This document shows, piece after piece, positions 1-10,323 of a stretch of DNA of 64,000 nucleotides. How positions within the stretch are numbered: position 1 is the first letter of the stretch; each line of letters opens with the position of its first letter. The position numbers and the translations under genes are program-made. Source of the DNA: Methanocaldococcus sp. (GTDB lineage Archaea > AGJL01 > Methanococci > Methanococcales > Methanocaldococcaceae). A model generated the notes under the pieces. It made no database searches, was not told where the DNA came from, and saw nothing but the letters and a program-made list of their open reading frames with translations. The stretch is taken from NCBI RefSeq assembly GCF_024490875.1, contig NZ_JACCLX010000026.1, positions 1 to 64,000 of the forward strand. The letters run 5' to 3'.

Positions 1-128
1 GTGTAGAAAGCTTCTTCTCCCTCCTTAAACGAAAAACTAAGTCCTTCTATAATAGATTCCCTAATAATTTCAAATTTATTACCATTATCTCCTGGCTTAA
101 TTCTTTCGCCTCCATCTATAACTACCTC
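1..128 (-). CDS. Partial reading frame of unknown function, cut by the window edge
   Basis: An open frame of about 42 codons runs off the left edge on the minus strand and reads protein-like (it includes [17 protein letters not shown]). An in-frame TAA lies just upstream at 131-129 and no ATG, GTG or TTG follows that would keep this segment. The nearest possible start after a purine-rich AGAGG stretch is an ATA at 119. An ATG at 115 is in another frame and stops after 23 codons. This may be the 5' end of a gene with an unusual start, or a remnant beside the long repeat. I do not recognise the protein. Confidence 0.3.
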
Positions 129-150
129 TTATCCTTATCTTGACAATCTC

Positions 151-386
151 TTTATTTATTTACTTAAAAATTCTTAAAATTTTTAATATTAACCTAATTA
201 TCGTGGAAAATTGAAGATAGAAACAATTAAATAAAATCTCCAAAAAATCTTAATAATTTAATAAAATTAAATATTCAAATTAATTAAAATAAAAGACCCT
301 TCGAAATTTGATAAAAATTTTTAAAATCCAATAATCTCAAATTAAAATCCCCTAAATCAAAAAATAACAATTTTTAGCGAGGGAAG
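151..386 (+). repeat. Long AT-rich dispersed repeat, copy 1
   Basis: This non-coding stretch is a direct repeat of 56604-56839. The best part, 172-386 against 56625-56839, is the same length in both copies and I count about 18 differences in 215 positions. Landmarks shared are AAGACCCTTCGAAATTTGAT and the end AGCGAGGGAAG. The second copy lies beside a CRISPR array. M. jannaschii is known to have long repeats of about 400 bp associated with its short (CRISPR) repeats, so this is probably a relative of that family. No CRISPR repeat is visible next to this copy. Confidence 0.8.
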
Positions 387-411
387 CATTGAGATGTGAA
401 AATTTAAATAT

Positions 412-1179
412 TTAAAGAATATTAATAATTTCTACCTCATCTAAGTAATCTACGCCCAATAATTTTGAAGCATTGTCCATAAATTTAGATATTTCTAAAA
501 ATCTTTCACTATTTATTAAACATATAAAGTTATCTCCTCCTTCAAAATACGATTTAACAAATTTGCATTTAATTATTTTATCTCCATTTTTTGTTTTTAT
601 TTTAATTAAAACATCCTCATAATATTTAAATTTAACTTCAGAAGCTTTAATATTTGTTACTATGTTTCCAAACCTATCTATGTGAATAACTCTCTTTTTT
701 TCATTGTCCAATGTAACTATACTTTTTAATTTCTCTCCCTCATAATCGTTATTTATTAATATCTCTGCTCCAACTACTGCATATACATCTCTGCCATGAA
801 AGGTTGAAGATGGATTATATTTACTTTCGTCAATTTTTATAATCCTCTTTATTCCTAATCTTTCTACAACATAAGTAAATAACCCATTGTCTGGACCTAC
901 TAAGTAATGACCATTTTTTGTTTCAACAACAATTGAATTCCTTTCACTCCCAACTGTTGGATCTATTACAGCAATATGAACTGATGGTGGATAGTAAGGG
1001 ATAGATGTTAATAAAACATAAGCCCCATGATATATATTAAATTGCCTTACTTCATGAGAAATATCAATTATTTTTGCATCTTTATTATGTTTTTTTAAAA
1101 TTTCTAAAATTCTGCCCTTCATTGCTCCTACATATCCTTCACTAAATCCAAAGTCAGTTGTTAATGTTATAATATCCAT
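412..1179 (-). CDS. SAM hydrolase/SAM-dependent halogenase family protein (SAM hydroxide adenosyltransferase)
   Basis: The 255-residue protein belongs to the DUF62 family, whose archaeal members split S-adenosylmethionine into adenosine and methionine with water. The N-terminal TTDFG, the IDPTVGS motif near residue 73, VGPDNGLF near 94 and FHGRDVYA near 127 are family signatures of the substrate site formed between the N- and C-terminal domains. Length is normal for the family. The start is an ATG preceded by GGTGATGAG. It is divergent from dcd, with about 100 bases between the two starts. The physiological role of these hydrolases in methanogens is not settled. The family call is secure; the reaction is inferred from characterised members. 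Confidence 0.88.
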   Translation of the reverse strand: MDIITLTTDFGFSEGYVGAMKGRILEILKKHNKDAKIIDISHEVRQFNIYHGAYVLLTSIPYYPPSVHIAVIDPTVGSERNSIVVETKNGHYLVGPDNGLFTYVVERLGIKRIIKIDESKYNPSSTFHGRDVYAVVGAEILINNDYEGEKLKSIVTLDNEKKRVIHIDRFGNIVTNIKASEVKFKYYEDVLIKIKTKNGDKIIKCKFVKSYFEGGDNFICLINSERFLEISKFMDNASKLLGVDYLDEVEIINIL

Positions 1180-1241
1180 CTCATCACCAAAAAGTTAATT
1201 TATATAGTTCGTATATTTACTTTAAACTAACTTCCTTTTAT

Positions 1242-1272
1242 CCTTACATATTATCATAGATATAATGTAAGG
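1242..1272 (+). promoter_or_regulatory. Inverted repeat able to mask the dcd ribosome binding site
   Basis: CCTTACAT (1242-1249) and ATGTAAGG (1265-1272) are perfect 8-base complements with a 15-base loop. The right arm overlaps the AAGGTGAT ribosome binding site of dcd. A TATA-like TTTATATAG near 1199-1207 would place the transcript start near 1230, so the hairpin would lie in the 5' leader. It could equally be a DNA operator between the two divergent genes. Confidence 0.45.
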
Positions 1273-1279
1273 TGATATT

Positions 1280-1891
1280 ATGATTTTAAGCGACAAAGAT
1301 ATTATTAAGTTGATAAATGAAAATAAATTAATTATAGAACCTTTTAATAGAGAGTATTTAGGCCCGTCATCTTATGATGTAACATTGAGTGATGAATTTA
1401 TAATATATGATGATGAAATTTATGATTTATCAAAAGAATTGAAATATAAAAAGATAAAAATAAAAAAATCTATATTAGTTTGTCCTATAAATTATACTCT
1501 AAATAAAGAAAAAATAGAATACTTTAAAGAAAAATATAATGTTGATTATGTAGTTAAAGGAGGAATATTAGGATCTACAAACGAGTATATAGAACTACCT
1601 AAGGAAATAACATCTTTTTATCAAGGTAGAAGTAGCTTAGGAAGGGTATTTTTAACATCACATCAAACTGCTGGATTTATTGACGCAGGTTTTAAAGGAA
1701 AGATTACCTTAGAGATAGTAGCTCATGATAAACCAGTTATATTATATTCTGGAATGAGAATAGGACAGTTAATATTTTTCAAATTAAATACCCCCGCAGA
1801 AATTGGCTATTGTGAGAAAAAAGGCTCAAAATATGCATATCAAAAAACTGTCATGCCTTCCTTAATACATAATGATTTTAAAGGGTTTTAA
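1280..1891 (+). CDS. dcd: dCTP deaminase, probably the bifunctional dUMP-forming type
   Basis: The 203-residue protein matches archaeal dCTP deaminases. It carries the family motifs GPSSYDVTLSDEF near residue 28, YQGRSSLGRVFLTSH near 112, the catalytic segment DAGFKGKITLEIV near 134 (with the expected glutamate) and RIGQLIFFKL near 160. In Methanocaldococcus the homologue converts dCTP to dUMP in one protein, combining deaminase and dUTPase activity, which supplies dTMP synthesis and keeps dUTP low. The ATG is preceded by AAGGTGAT. Methanocaldococcus has more than one homologue, so which paralogue this is, and hence whether it is bifunctional, is inferred. Confidence 0.88.
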   Translation: MILSDKDIIKLINENKLIIEPFNREYLGPSSYDVTLSDEFIIYDDEIYDLSKELKYKKIKIKKSILVCPINYTLNKEKIEYFKEKYNVDYVVKGGILGSTNEYIELPKEITSFYQGRSSLGRVFLTSHQTAGFIDAGFKGKITLEIVAHDKPVILYSGMRIGQLIFFKLNTPAEIGYCEKKGSKYAYQKTVMPSLIHNDFKGF

Positions 1892-1917
1892 GTGTTCATA
1901 ACTAATTTTTATATTTA

Positions 1918-2135
1918 CATATTTATATACTTTCCAAGAGTAATAACAAGTCTCGGGAAAATTTCCTTTTGAATAATACAAAATAAGAAAAATATCAAAA
2001 AAATATTATAGCAATATGAAAAATATCAAAATCATAATATTGTTATAATAAAAAATAGAAAATTTTTATGATTTGATATTATCAAGTCTCGAGAGTAAAT
2101 ATTATACAAATATGAAAATTCATAAAAATAGTATT
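1918..2135 (-). repeat. 220 bp dispersed repeat, copy A (inverted)
   Basis: The gap between dcd and the M42 peptidase holds no gene. On the minus strand it matches two copies at 55638-55862 and 55959-56184. Shared landmarks read on the minus strand are TACTATTTTTAT, TTTACTCTCGAGACTTGATA, an AT-rich middle, and an end reading TTATTACTCTT. Each copy contains the small palindrome TTGATAATATCAA or a close variant. No protein is encoded. Its nature (old mobile element, regulatory or structural repeat) is unknown. Confidence 0.75.
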
Positions 2136-2217
2136 ATTTATAAGATATCAAAACAGAACTATTAGGTGTTTCAAAAAATATTTATTTTCTGACATTAATG
2201 AAAAATATTGAAAATAA

Positions 2218-3285
<1,068 letters not shown>

Positions 3286-3290
3286 GATTT

Positions 3291-3908
<618 letters not shown>

Positions 3909-4718
3909 TTATTCCTCAGTTTTTATTAAATCTTTATATTGTTGTTTAGTAGCATCTAATACTGTATAACTAATTTTTGCATTATCTAACCTTTTAATAA
4001 CTTTCTCAGCCATTTTTCCAGTTATTAAAGCGATAACATTAGATCCTCTATTGCAAGCATTTACTATACCTTCTAAAACAGCAAATCTTATATCTGGTTT
4101 AATATTTAACTTTCTCGCTACAACATAGGCAACAGTTCCCATTGTCGCTACAACATAATTATCGGTCTTATTAAGATAATCTTTAATTAAATCAAAATTG
4201 ACAGCCCTTGATCCACCAATAATTTCTGGTGGGATTTTGAATACTATAACTCTACCCTTTGGAACATCTATAATTCCTTTGATTTCACAGATAGAAATAT
4301 CTTCTCCCTTTTTACCTCCATACAATACTTTAGCCTTTGCTTCTCCTTTAGGTTTCTTTGAAGCATACAATAAACCTTCTTTCATATATAAATAAACTGT
4401 ATCACCATCTTTAACATCCTCATCTGCAATTGCTGGCCATATATCTTTATATCTATAAACCGCAGAATTAATTTCATCTAAATATTCTTTAAATTCAGAT
4501 AACCAATTTTTTAACTTTCTTAAACCTTTTTCAGTAACTACATACTCTCCTCTACCTCTTGACTTAACATAACCTTCTTTGATTAAATTTCTTATATGCT
4601 CTGAAACTGCCTGAACTGTTATTCCCAAATTTTCAGCAATATCCTTTTGTTTTATGTGTGGTTGTTTTCTTATAATTTCAGATAAAACTTGAAATTCAGT
4701 TATACTTCTCTTCTTCAT
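3909..4718 (-). CDS. Winged-helix transcriptional regulator with a conserved archaeal C-terminal domain
   Basis: Residues 5-70 form a winged helix of MarR-like type (KQKDIAENLGITVQAVSEHIRNL is the helix-turn-helix). The remaining ~200 residues form a domain conserved in methanogens, rich in glycine turns, including IADEDVKDGDTVYLYMKEG near 95 and NVIALITGKMAEKVIKRL near 232. The C-terminal part could sense a ligand, but no binding motif is recognisable and the target genes are unknown. It sits directly upstream of nep1. The start MKKRS follows GAGGGAG. This looks like a close relative of an M. jannaschii regulator adjacent to Nep1. Confidence 0.8.
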   Translation of the reverse strand: MKKRSITEFQVLSEIIRKQPHIKQKDIAENLGITVQAVSEHIRNLIKEGYVKSRGRGEYVVTEKGLRKLKNWLSEFKEYLDEINSAVYRYKDIWPAIADEDVKDGDTVYLYMKEGLLYASKKPKGEAKAKVLYGGKKGEDISICEIKGIIDVPKGRVIVFKIPPEIIGGSRAVNFDLIKDYLNKTDNYVVATMGTVAYVVARKLNIKPDIRFAVLEGIVNACNRGSNVIALITGKMAEKVIKRLDNAKISYTVLDATKQQYKDLIKTEE

Positions 4719-4856
4719 AAGAACTCCCTCATAAAATTTAGTTTGTAATATAATCTATATCTCCCTGCTATTTAAATGTTAAAGATAACTTTAATAGATT
4801 AATATAATGTATCTATAAAAATGTGAAACTGAATTATAAATTATAGGTGATTAGAT

Positions 4857-5663
4857 ATGGATATATTATTAGTAAATGATGATGGTATTTACTCTCCCTC
4901 ATTGATAGCATTATATAAATCTTTAAAAGAAGAGTTTCCTGAGGCTAACATAACCATAGTAGCCCCAACAAATCAGCAGAGTGGTATTGGAAGAGCAATA
5001 AGTTTATTTGAACCTTTAAGGATGACAAAAGTTAAATTAACTAAAGATATTGTTGGTTATGCTGTTTCAGGAACTCCTACTGACTGCGTAATTTTAGGAA
5101 TCTATCAAATATTAAAAAAAGTTCCTGATTTAGTTATATCAGGAATAAATATTGGAGAAAATCTTGGGACTGAAATAATGACCTCTGGAACCTTGGGAGC
5201 GGCATTTGAAGCTGCTCACCATGGATCTAAGGCAATAGCATCATCTTTACAGATAACATCAGACCATTTAAAATTTAGAGAGTTAGAAATTCCTATAAAT
5301 TTTGAAATTCCTGCAAAGATTACCACAAAAATTGCTAAAAAATATTTAGATTATGATATGCCCTGCGATGTTTTAAATGTAAATATTCCAGAAAAAGCCA
5401 ACTTAGAGACACCAATAGAGATTACAAGATTGGCTAAGAAGATGTATTCCACTCATGTAGAGGAGAGAATAGATCCAAGAGGTAGAAGTTATTACTGGAT
5501 TGATGGATATCCAATATACGAAGATGAGGAAGATACTGATGTTTATGTTTTGAGAAAAAAAGGACATATTTCAATAACTCCCCTAACATTAGATACTACT
5601 ATTAAAAATTTAGAGGAATTTAAAAAGAAATATGGAAAAATTTTATGTGATATTAAAAAATAA
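4857..5663 (+). CDS. surE: 5'/3'-nucleotidase SurE
   Basis: The 268-residue protein is a SurE phosphatase, which removes phosphate from nucleoside 5'- and 3'-monophosphates with a divalent metal. The start LLVNDDGIYSPS contains the metal aspartate pair, TNQQSGIGRAIS supplies the metal-binding asparagine and loop, SGTPTDCVILG and VISGINIGENLG complete the active site. Length is typical. The ATG follows AGGTGATTAG. It is a single gene, divergent from the HTH regulator with about 140 bases between, and is followed by purA after 99 bases. Confidence 0.93.
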   Translation: MDILLVNDDGIYSPSLIALYKSLKEEFPEANITIVAPTNQQSGIGRAISLFEPLRMTKVKLTKDIVGYAVSGTPTDCVILGIYQILKKVPDLVISGINIGENLGTEIMTSGTLGAAFEAAHHGSKAIASSLQITSDHLKFRELEIPINFEIPAKITTKIAKKYLDYDMPCDVLNVNIPEKANLETPIEITRLAKKMYSTHVEERIDPRGRSYYWIDGYPIYEDEEDTDVYVLRKKGHISITPLTLDTTIKNLEEFKKKYGKILCDIKK

Positions 5664-5762
5664 TGTTAAATTTATTAATCCTTATTGTTTAATATTGATT
5701 AATTTTAAATATTACAATCACAAAAAAATATAAGGTTTTGAACAGTAAAAAAGGTGGTTTTA

Positions 5763-6788
5763 TTGACTTGCACTATAATAGTTGGAGGACAATGGGGAGA
5801 TGAAGGGAAAGGAAAGATAATAAGCTATATTTGTGATAAAGATAAGCCCTCAATTATTGCAAGAGGTGGAGTAGGACCTAATGCAGGACATACAGTAACT
5901 ATTGGAAATAAATCTTATGGTATTAGGATGATTCCAACGGGATTTCCATACAAAGAAGCAAAATTAGCAATAGGGGCTGGTGTTTTGGTAGACCCAGAAG
6001 TTTTACTAAAAGAAGTTGAAATGCTCAAAGATTTTAATGTTAAAGAGAGATTAATTGTAGATTATAGATGTGGAATTATTGAAGAAAAACATAAAATTAT
6101 GGATAGAAGTGATGAACACTTAGCCAAAGAAATTGGAACTACTGGAAGCGGTTGTGGTCCTGCAAATGTTGATAGAGTTTTGAGAGTTCTAAAACAGGCA
6201 AAAGATATAGAGGAGTTAAAAGAATTTTTAGGAGATGTTTCTGAGGAGGTAAATGATGCATTAGATAGAGGAGAAAATGTTTTAATTGAAGGAACACAAG
6301 GGACTTTATTATCATTATATTATGGAACCTATCCTTATGTAACTTCTAAGGATACAACTGCATCATCATTTGCCGCTGATGTTGGAATAGGTCCTACTAG
6401 AGTAGATGAAGTTATTGTAGTATTCAAAAGTTTCCCTACAAGAGTAGGTTCAGGACCATTTCCAACTGAGATGCCTTTAGAAGAAGCAGAGAAATTGGGA
6501 ATAGTAGAGTATGGGACAGTTACTGGAAGAAGGAGAAGAGTAGGTTATTTTGATTTTGAATTAGCAAGAAAAGCTTGTAGGTTGAATGGAGCGACACAGA
6601 TTGCTTTAACTGGATTGGATAAATATGATAAGGAGTGTTATGGAGTAACAGATTATAATAAATTGAGTGATAAGGCAAAAAAGTTTATAAACAAGATTGA
6701 AGAAGTTACTGGAGTTCCAGTTACTATAATTTCTACTGGCCCAGAAATGCATCAAACAATAGATTTAAGAGATGAAAAATTGAAGTAA
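5763..6788 (+). CDS. purA: Adenylosuccinate synthetase
   Basis: PurA makes adenylosuccinate from IMP, aspartate and GTP, the first committed step to AMP. The glycine-rich loop [11 protein letters not shown] is at the N-terminus; [18 protein letters not shown] and [13 protein letters not shown] follow in the expected order. At about 341 residues it is the short form found in methanogens, roughly 90 residues shorter than bacterial PurA. I place the start at the TTG at 5763, which lies five bases after AAGGTGG; an in-frame GTG at 5754 lies inside that ribosome binding site. PurP, another purine enzyme, is at the far end of this window but is not linked. Confidence 0.95.
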   Translation: MTCTIIVGGQWGDEGKGKIISYICDKDKPSIIARGGVGPNAGHTVTIGNKSYGIRMIPTGFPYKEAKLAIGAGVLVDPEVLLKEVEMLKDFNVKERLIVDYRCGIIEEKHKIMDRSDEHLAKEIGTTGSGCGPANVDRVLRVLKQAKDIEELKEFLGDVSEEVNDALDRGENVLIEGTQGTLLSLYYGTYPYVTSKDTTASSFAADVGIGPTRVDEVIVVFKSFPTRVGSGPFPTEMPLEEAEKLGIVEYGTVTGRRRRVGYFDFELARKACRLNGATQIALTGLDKYDKECYGVTDYNKLSDKAKKFINKIEEVTGVPVTIISTGPEMHQTIDLRDEKLK

Positions 6789-6800
6789 TTTAATATACAT

Positions 6801-7538
6801 TTAACTATTAGATTTTAATTTTTTCATTTCTTTAATTTTTTTAATTAACAATTCATTATCCTCTTCACTTAATTTTTCCATTCTTTTTATTCTATCTTTC
6901 TCCTCCCATTTTTTTCCAGTGTATCTCTTACCTATAACATAAACTTCAGCACTTTCCTTTCTTGATGCCTGTGGCTTTGTAATATAAACTTTTTCAAAGT
7001 ATTTTTTAACCAAATTAACATAATCATTTACCATATCTCCATAGAATACTTTGGCAACAAAATTTCCTCTCTCTTTAAGCATTTCAGTTGCTATCTGTAA
7101 AGCAGTTGTTACCAAATCTATTGAACGAGCGTGATCTACATCCCAATAACCACTTATGTTTGGAGAAGCATCACATATAACTACATCTACCTTTTTCTCT
7201 TCGTTTGGAATTAATTCCCTAATTTTGTTTAGATTTTCTTCCAAAGTAAAATCTCCTCTTATTGCTACTACATTGTCATATTCAAATGGCTTAACTGGTT
7301 GTAAATCTATACCAATAACAAAACCTTTATCTCCAACGATTTCTCTTGCAACTTGCATCCAGCCACCAGGAGCACATCCTAAATCTAAAACTATCTTTCC
7401 AGGCTTGATAATATTAAACTTTTCGCTTAACTGCATAAGTTTGAATGAGGCTCTTGAACGATATTTAAGTTTTTTAGCCAATTTGTAGTAAAAATCTCTC
7501 TTTCTTTGTAATAACCATCTTTTGTCTTTTCTACCCAT
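6801..7538 (-). CDS. rlmE: 23S rRNA 2'-O-methyltransferase of the RrmJ/FtsJ family
   Basis: This 245-residue protein has the RrmJ fold. The SAM motif DLGCAPGGW is near residue 55, and the K-D-K-E catalytic tetrad is visible as the lysine in SRASFKL, the aspartate in [10 protein letters not shown], the lysine in FVAKVF and the glutamate in ESAEVYV. The enzyme methylates a ribose in the large-subunit rRNA A-loop. A basic ~40-residue C-terminal tail follows the fold, longer than in E. coli. I moved the start to the ATG at 7538, which follows GGTGA. It converges on purA. Confidence 0.92.
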   Translation of the reverse strand: MGRKDKRWLLQRKRDFYYKLAKKLKYRSRASFKLMQLSEKFNIIKPGKIVLDLGCAPGGWMQVAREIVGDKGFVIGIDLQPVKPFEYDNVVAIRGDFTLEENLNKIRELIPNEEKKVDVVICDASPNISGYWDVDHARSIDLVTTALQIATEMLKERGNFVAKVFYGDMVNDYVNLVKKYFEKVYITKPQASRKESAEVYVIGKRYTGKKWEEKDRIKRMEKLSEEDNELLIKKIKEMKKLKSNS

Positions 7539-7674
7539 AAATTTCACCAATAATTTTTTAATATCTTTATATATTTATTTGTTTTATTTGTAGGTTGTTG
7601 TTCAATGTTTAAATATAATGCTATAAAAAATAAAAACCAATAAAAAATAACAAAAATTAAAAAAGTTGATTCTT

Positions 7675-8961
7675 ATGAGTTTGGCAAAGGATAGCATTTA
7701 CATATTATTGGCAAATTTGTATTCAAAAGGTATGGCTTATTTATTTTATTTTATAACTGCAATTTTATTAGGAACAGAGGCGTTTGGAATTTTGAAAGGG
7801 TTAATGCCAATTGCTGACACTTTAACTATTTTTTTCTCTTCTGGAATTCCTCCTGCAATAGCAAAATTCTTAGCAGAGGAAAAAGATGTAAATATTAATA
7901 AATACATTCCAATACTGTTATCTATGGTTTTACTTTCTATTATTGGCTTTTTAATAACTCCCTACATAAAATACATATTGGGAGGATACTATTTATCTAT
8001 AAATAACTCACTATATTTTGCGATTGGTTTATGTATAATAACATCAACTTTAATAGCCTTTTCAAGAGGAATACTACAAGGATTATTAAAAATTAAACAT
8101 CTATCAACTACATGGATAGTTGAATACACTGTAAAGGTTATTTTAGTATTTGTTTTAACATTATATTTTAAAATTTTTGGCTCATTATTGTCTATATCTC
8201 TCTCTTACTTAATATCTGGGATTTTTGGAGTTTATTTGATTTATAGGATATTATATAAAGAAAGTAATAAATCAAACAAAGAAGTAAAATTAGAACTTAA
8301 ATTAAAACTTCAAAAAATAAAAAACATAGTAAAAAGCAGTATAAAAAACATTTTCTCAGATTTCAATTTAAAGGTTTTGAAATACTCTATACCTATCGCC
8401 TTAACTTCATCATCTTACAGGTTATTTGGAGACATTGATAACATTATAATAATGTCTATTATGGGGGGATTTTGGAGTGGAATTTATGGATACTCTTCTC
8501 TAATATCAAGAGGAATTTTTATGTTTGCTTCTGCTATTTCTATCCCTTTACTTCCAAGAATTTCAAAATCCAAAGATTTAAAGATATTAAAAAATGGTAT
8601 AATTCAAAATACTCTTTTTTCATCAATTTTTGTTATTGGTTGTTTATTTTTCCCAGAAATTCCTTTAAAGGCATTTTTTAATGTTGTAAATCCAGAAGGT
8701 GTCTTATGTTTAAGAATTTTAGCAATCTCTTCATTATTTATGAGTTACTATACCTTAATATCTACAACATTACAGGGCTTAGGATATGCAAAAATATCCT
8801 TCTATATAATTTTATTTGGAATAATTTTAAATATTATTCTAAATTTAATTTTAGTAAAACTCTATGGAATCGTTGGGGGTAGTTTAGCCACATTAATAAC
8901 ATCAATAACCATATTTTTAGTTGGAGTTTTTGTAATTTTAAAGAAAAATAGAAATCTTTAA
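7675..8961 (+). CDS. Multidrug/oligosaccharidyl-lipid/polysaccharide (MOP) flippase
   Basis: The ~428-residue protein is almost wholly membrane-spanning, with 12 or more hydrophobic segments spread through its length and a basic loop near residues 195-235 (SNKSNKEVKLELKLKLQKIK). It fits the polysaccharide-export (Wzx/MVF-like) branch of the MOP superfamily, which flips lipid-linked sugars across the membrane, perhaps for S-layer glycosylation. The start ATG at 7675 follows GTTGAT, a weak binding site; a TTG 9 bases upstream is less likely. No glycosyltransferases are adjacent, so the substrate cannot be inferred. Confidence 0.82.
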   Translation: MSLAKDSIYILLANLYSKGMAYLFYFITAILLGTEAFGILKGLMPIADTLTIFFSSGIPPAIAKFLAEEKDVNINKYIPILLSMVLLSIIGFLITPYIKYILGGYYLSINNSLYFAIGLCIITSTLIAFSRGILQGLLKIKHLSTTWIVEYTVKVILVFVLTLYFKIFGSLLSISLSYLISGIFGVYLIYRILYKESNKSNKEVKLELKLKLQKIKNIVKSSIKNIFSDFNLKVLKYSIPIALTSSSYRLFGDIDNIIIMSIMGGFWSGIYGYSSLISRGIFMFASAISIPLLPRISKSKDLKILKNGIIQNTLFSSIFVIGCLFFPEIPLKAFFNVVNPEGVLCLRILAISSLFMSYYTLISTTLQGLGYAKISFYIILFGIILNIILNLILVKLYGIVGGSLATLITSITIFLVGVFVILKKNRNL

Positions 8962-8969
8962 TTTTTAAA

Positions 8970-9770
8970 TTATTTCATTAACTGATACTTATAATAGCCA
9001 TTTAAAAGTTCAACTTTTAATCCTAACTTTGCTGGAATTACTTCAATTCCTGTGTTTTGTGAAATATACTCCGCCTCTATTTGGGGGTTAGTCATTCTAA
9101 CTCCCATATGTGTCATTATTAACAATTCTGGCTTCTTCTTCATTGAATTTATTAAATCTATAACGTCGTTTGAACATAAATGTCCTTTAATTCTTTCATT
9201 TTTCTTTCTAACAACATTCGCTATTAAAATCCTAACTCCGTCAAAATCCTCAATAAGTTCTGGAATAAATTCTGTATCCGAAGTATAACCAATATCTCCA
9301 AAAATTGTTGATAATCTAAAACCAATACCAAAAGGATCTCCATGCTTAGTATGAGTTGCTTTAAGTTTAGTGTCATATAAACTTATTTCATCTCCTGGAT
9401 ATAAAACCTGAACTTTTTCAAGTTTTGACTGATGATACTTAGATATAACATACTCATACTCTCCAAAACCTTCAACAACTGAGAGATTTCCTAAAAAAAT
9501 TCCTCTTTTTTTTGTCATTCCTTGAGTTATAGCCTCAACAATAATCTCTCCATCTGTATAATGATCTGGATGACAGTGAGAGATAAATAAAACATTAGTT
9601 CTCCAAGGAGATATTTTTAGTTCGTTTAATCTTACAATAGCCCCTGGTCCAGGATCTACATGCATTCTAAGTTCATTAGTATGTATTCTAAATCCTCCTG
9701 TGGCTCTTTTTTGAGTAATTGTAGCCCATCGACCACCACCACTACCTAAAAATATAATCTCTACCCTCAA
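8970..9770 (-). CDS. Metallo-beta-lactamase fold hydrolase, RNase Z-like
   Basis: The 266-residue protein has the metal motif SHCHPDHYTDGE near residue 84 (HxHxDH), a later aspartate in GYTSDTEF and a histidine in MTHMGVRM, the set of ligands for a two-zinc hydrolase. The N-terminal FLGSGGGRW resembles the RNase Z/PhnP branch. Archaeal relatives are annotated only as beta-lactamase domain proteins and the substrate is not known. It starts with TTG, with GTGGT just upstream, and converges on the flippase gene. It is co-oriented with the downstream reading lipoprotein and uppS cluster but separated from it. Confidence 0.82.
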   Translation of the reverse strand: MRVEIIFLGSGGGRWATITQKRATGGFRIHTNELRMHVDPGPGAIVRLNELKISPWRTNVLFISHCHPDHYTDGEIIVEAITQGMTKKRGIFLGNLSVVEGFGEYEYVISKYHQSKLEKVQVLYPGDEISLYDTKLKATHTKHGDPFGIGFRLSTIFGDIGYTSDTEFIPELIEDFDGVRILIANVVRKKNERIKGHLCSNDVIDLINSMKKKPELLIMTHMGVRMTNPQIEAEYISQNTGIEVIPAKLGLKVELLNGYYKYQLMK

Positions 9771-9819
9771 AATACCACAACTCCATTTATTTTAAATTTA
9801 TAATTTTATAGTCTTAAAC

Positions 9820-10323
9820 TTATTTATTAACATTCCTACATTTCACATTGTTGTATGATCCATTTACACATATCTCTATATAGGGATAAGTTATAACCAT
9901 CGTAGCAAAATCCTTTGGAGGAGTAACATTATAATAAACTATAATTCCATTAGATGTTTTTGTTACATTTATAATGTTTATTTTATATCCTGCTGTGGGC
10001 ATTTCTCCTAAATTTATAACTATAAAGGTTTTATTATCTTTATTATAGAAATAATATCCACTATGTTTTTCTCCAAAAGAGCCATAGGCGATTATTTCAT
10101 AATTTAAAAGTTTTACTGAGTTATTTTTAATTTTATTTTCAGTTATATTTTGTAATTTAGAATTATTAAAATAAACGGTATTATTATAATCATAACAAGA
10201 TGAATTTTCTATATTTGATTTATTTATAATAGAATAGTTTTTATGTATTTCAGGGTTTTCAAAACATCCACAGAATAATACAACAAAAATAAGAAAAAGG
10301 AAGAATATTTTTATAGTTTTCAT
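9820..10323 (-). CDS. Secreted lipoprotein with a PrcB-like C-terminal domain
   Basis: The 167-residue protein begins with a hydrophobic signal segment (IFFLFLIFVVLFCGC) ending in a lipobox-like sequence with cysteine as the probable lipid anchor. An asparagine-rich linker with several N-x-S/T sites follows. The C-terminal ~75 residues, with GEMPTAGYKINIINV and a final PYIEICVNG, fit the PrcB C-terminal family of small beta-sandwich domains, first noted in a spirochaete protease complex. The ATG overlaps the uppS stop by 4 bases, so it is translated from the uppS message. Its function is unknown; it may act on the cell surface or be a protease partner. Confidence 0.7.
   Translation of the reverse strand: MKTIKIFFLFLIFVVLFCGCFENPEIHKNYSIINKSNIENSSCYDYNNTVYFNNSKLQNITENKIKNNSVKLLNYEIIAYGSFGEKHSGYYFYNKDNKTFIVINLGEMPTAGYKINIINVTKTSNGIIVYYNVTPPKDFATMVITYPYIEICVNGSYNNVKCRNVNK

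Noticed and set aside
9052-9288. Plus-strand open frames of 60-100 codons inside minus-strand genes, such as this one
   Set aside because: They lie antisense to well-conserved genes, have no ribosome binding sites and unlikely composition.
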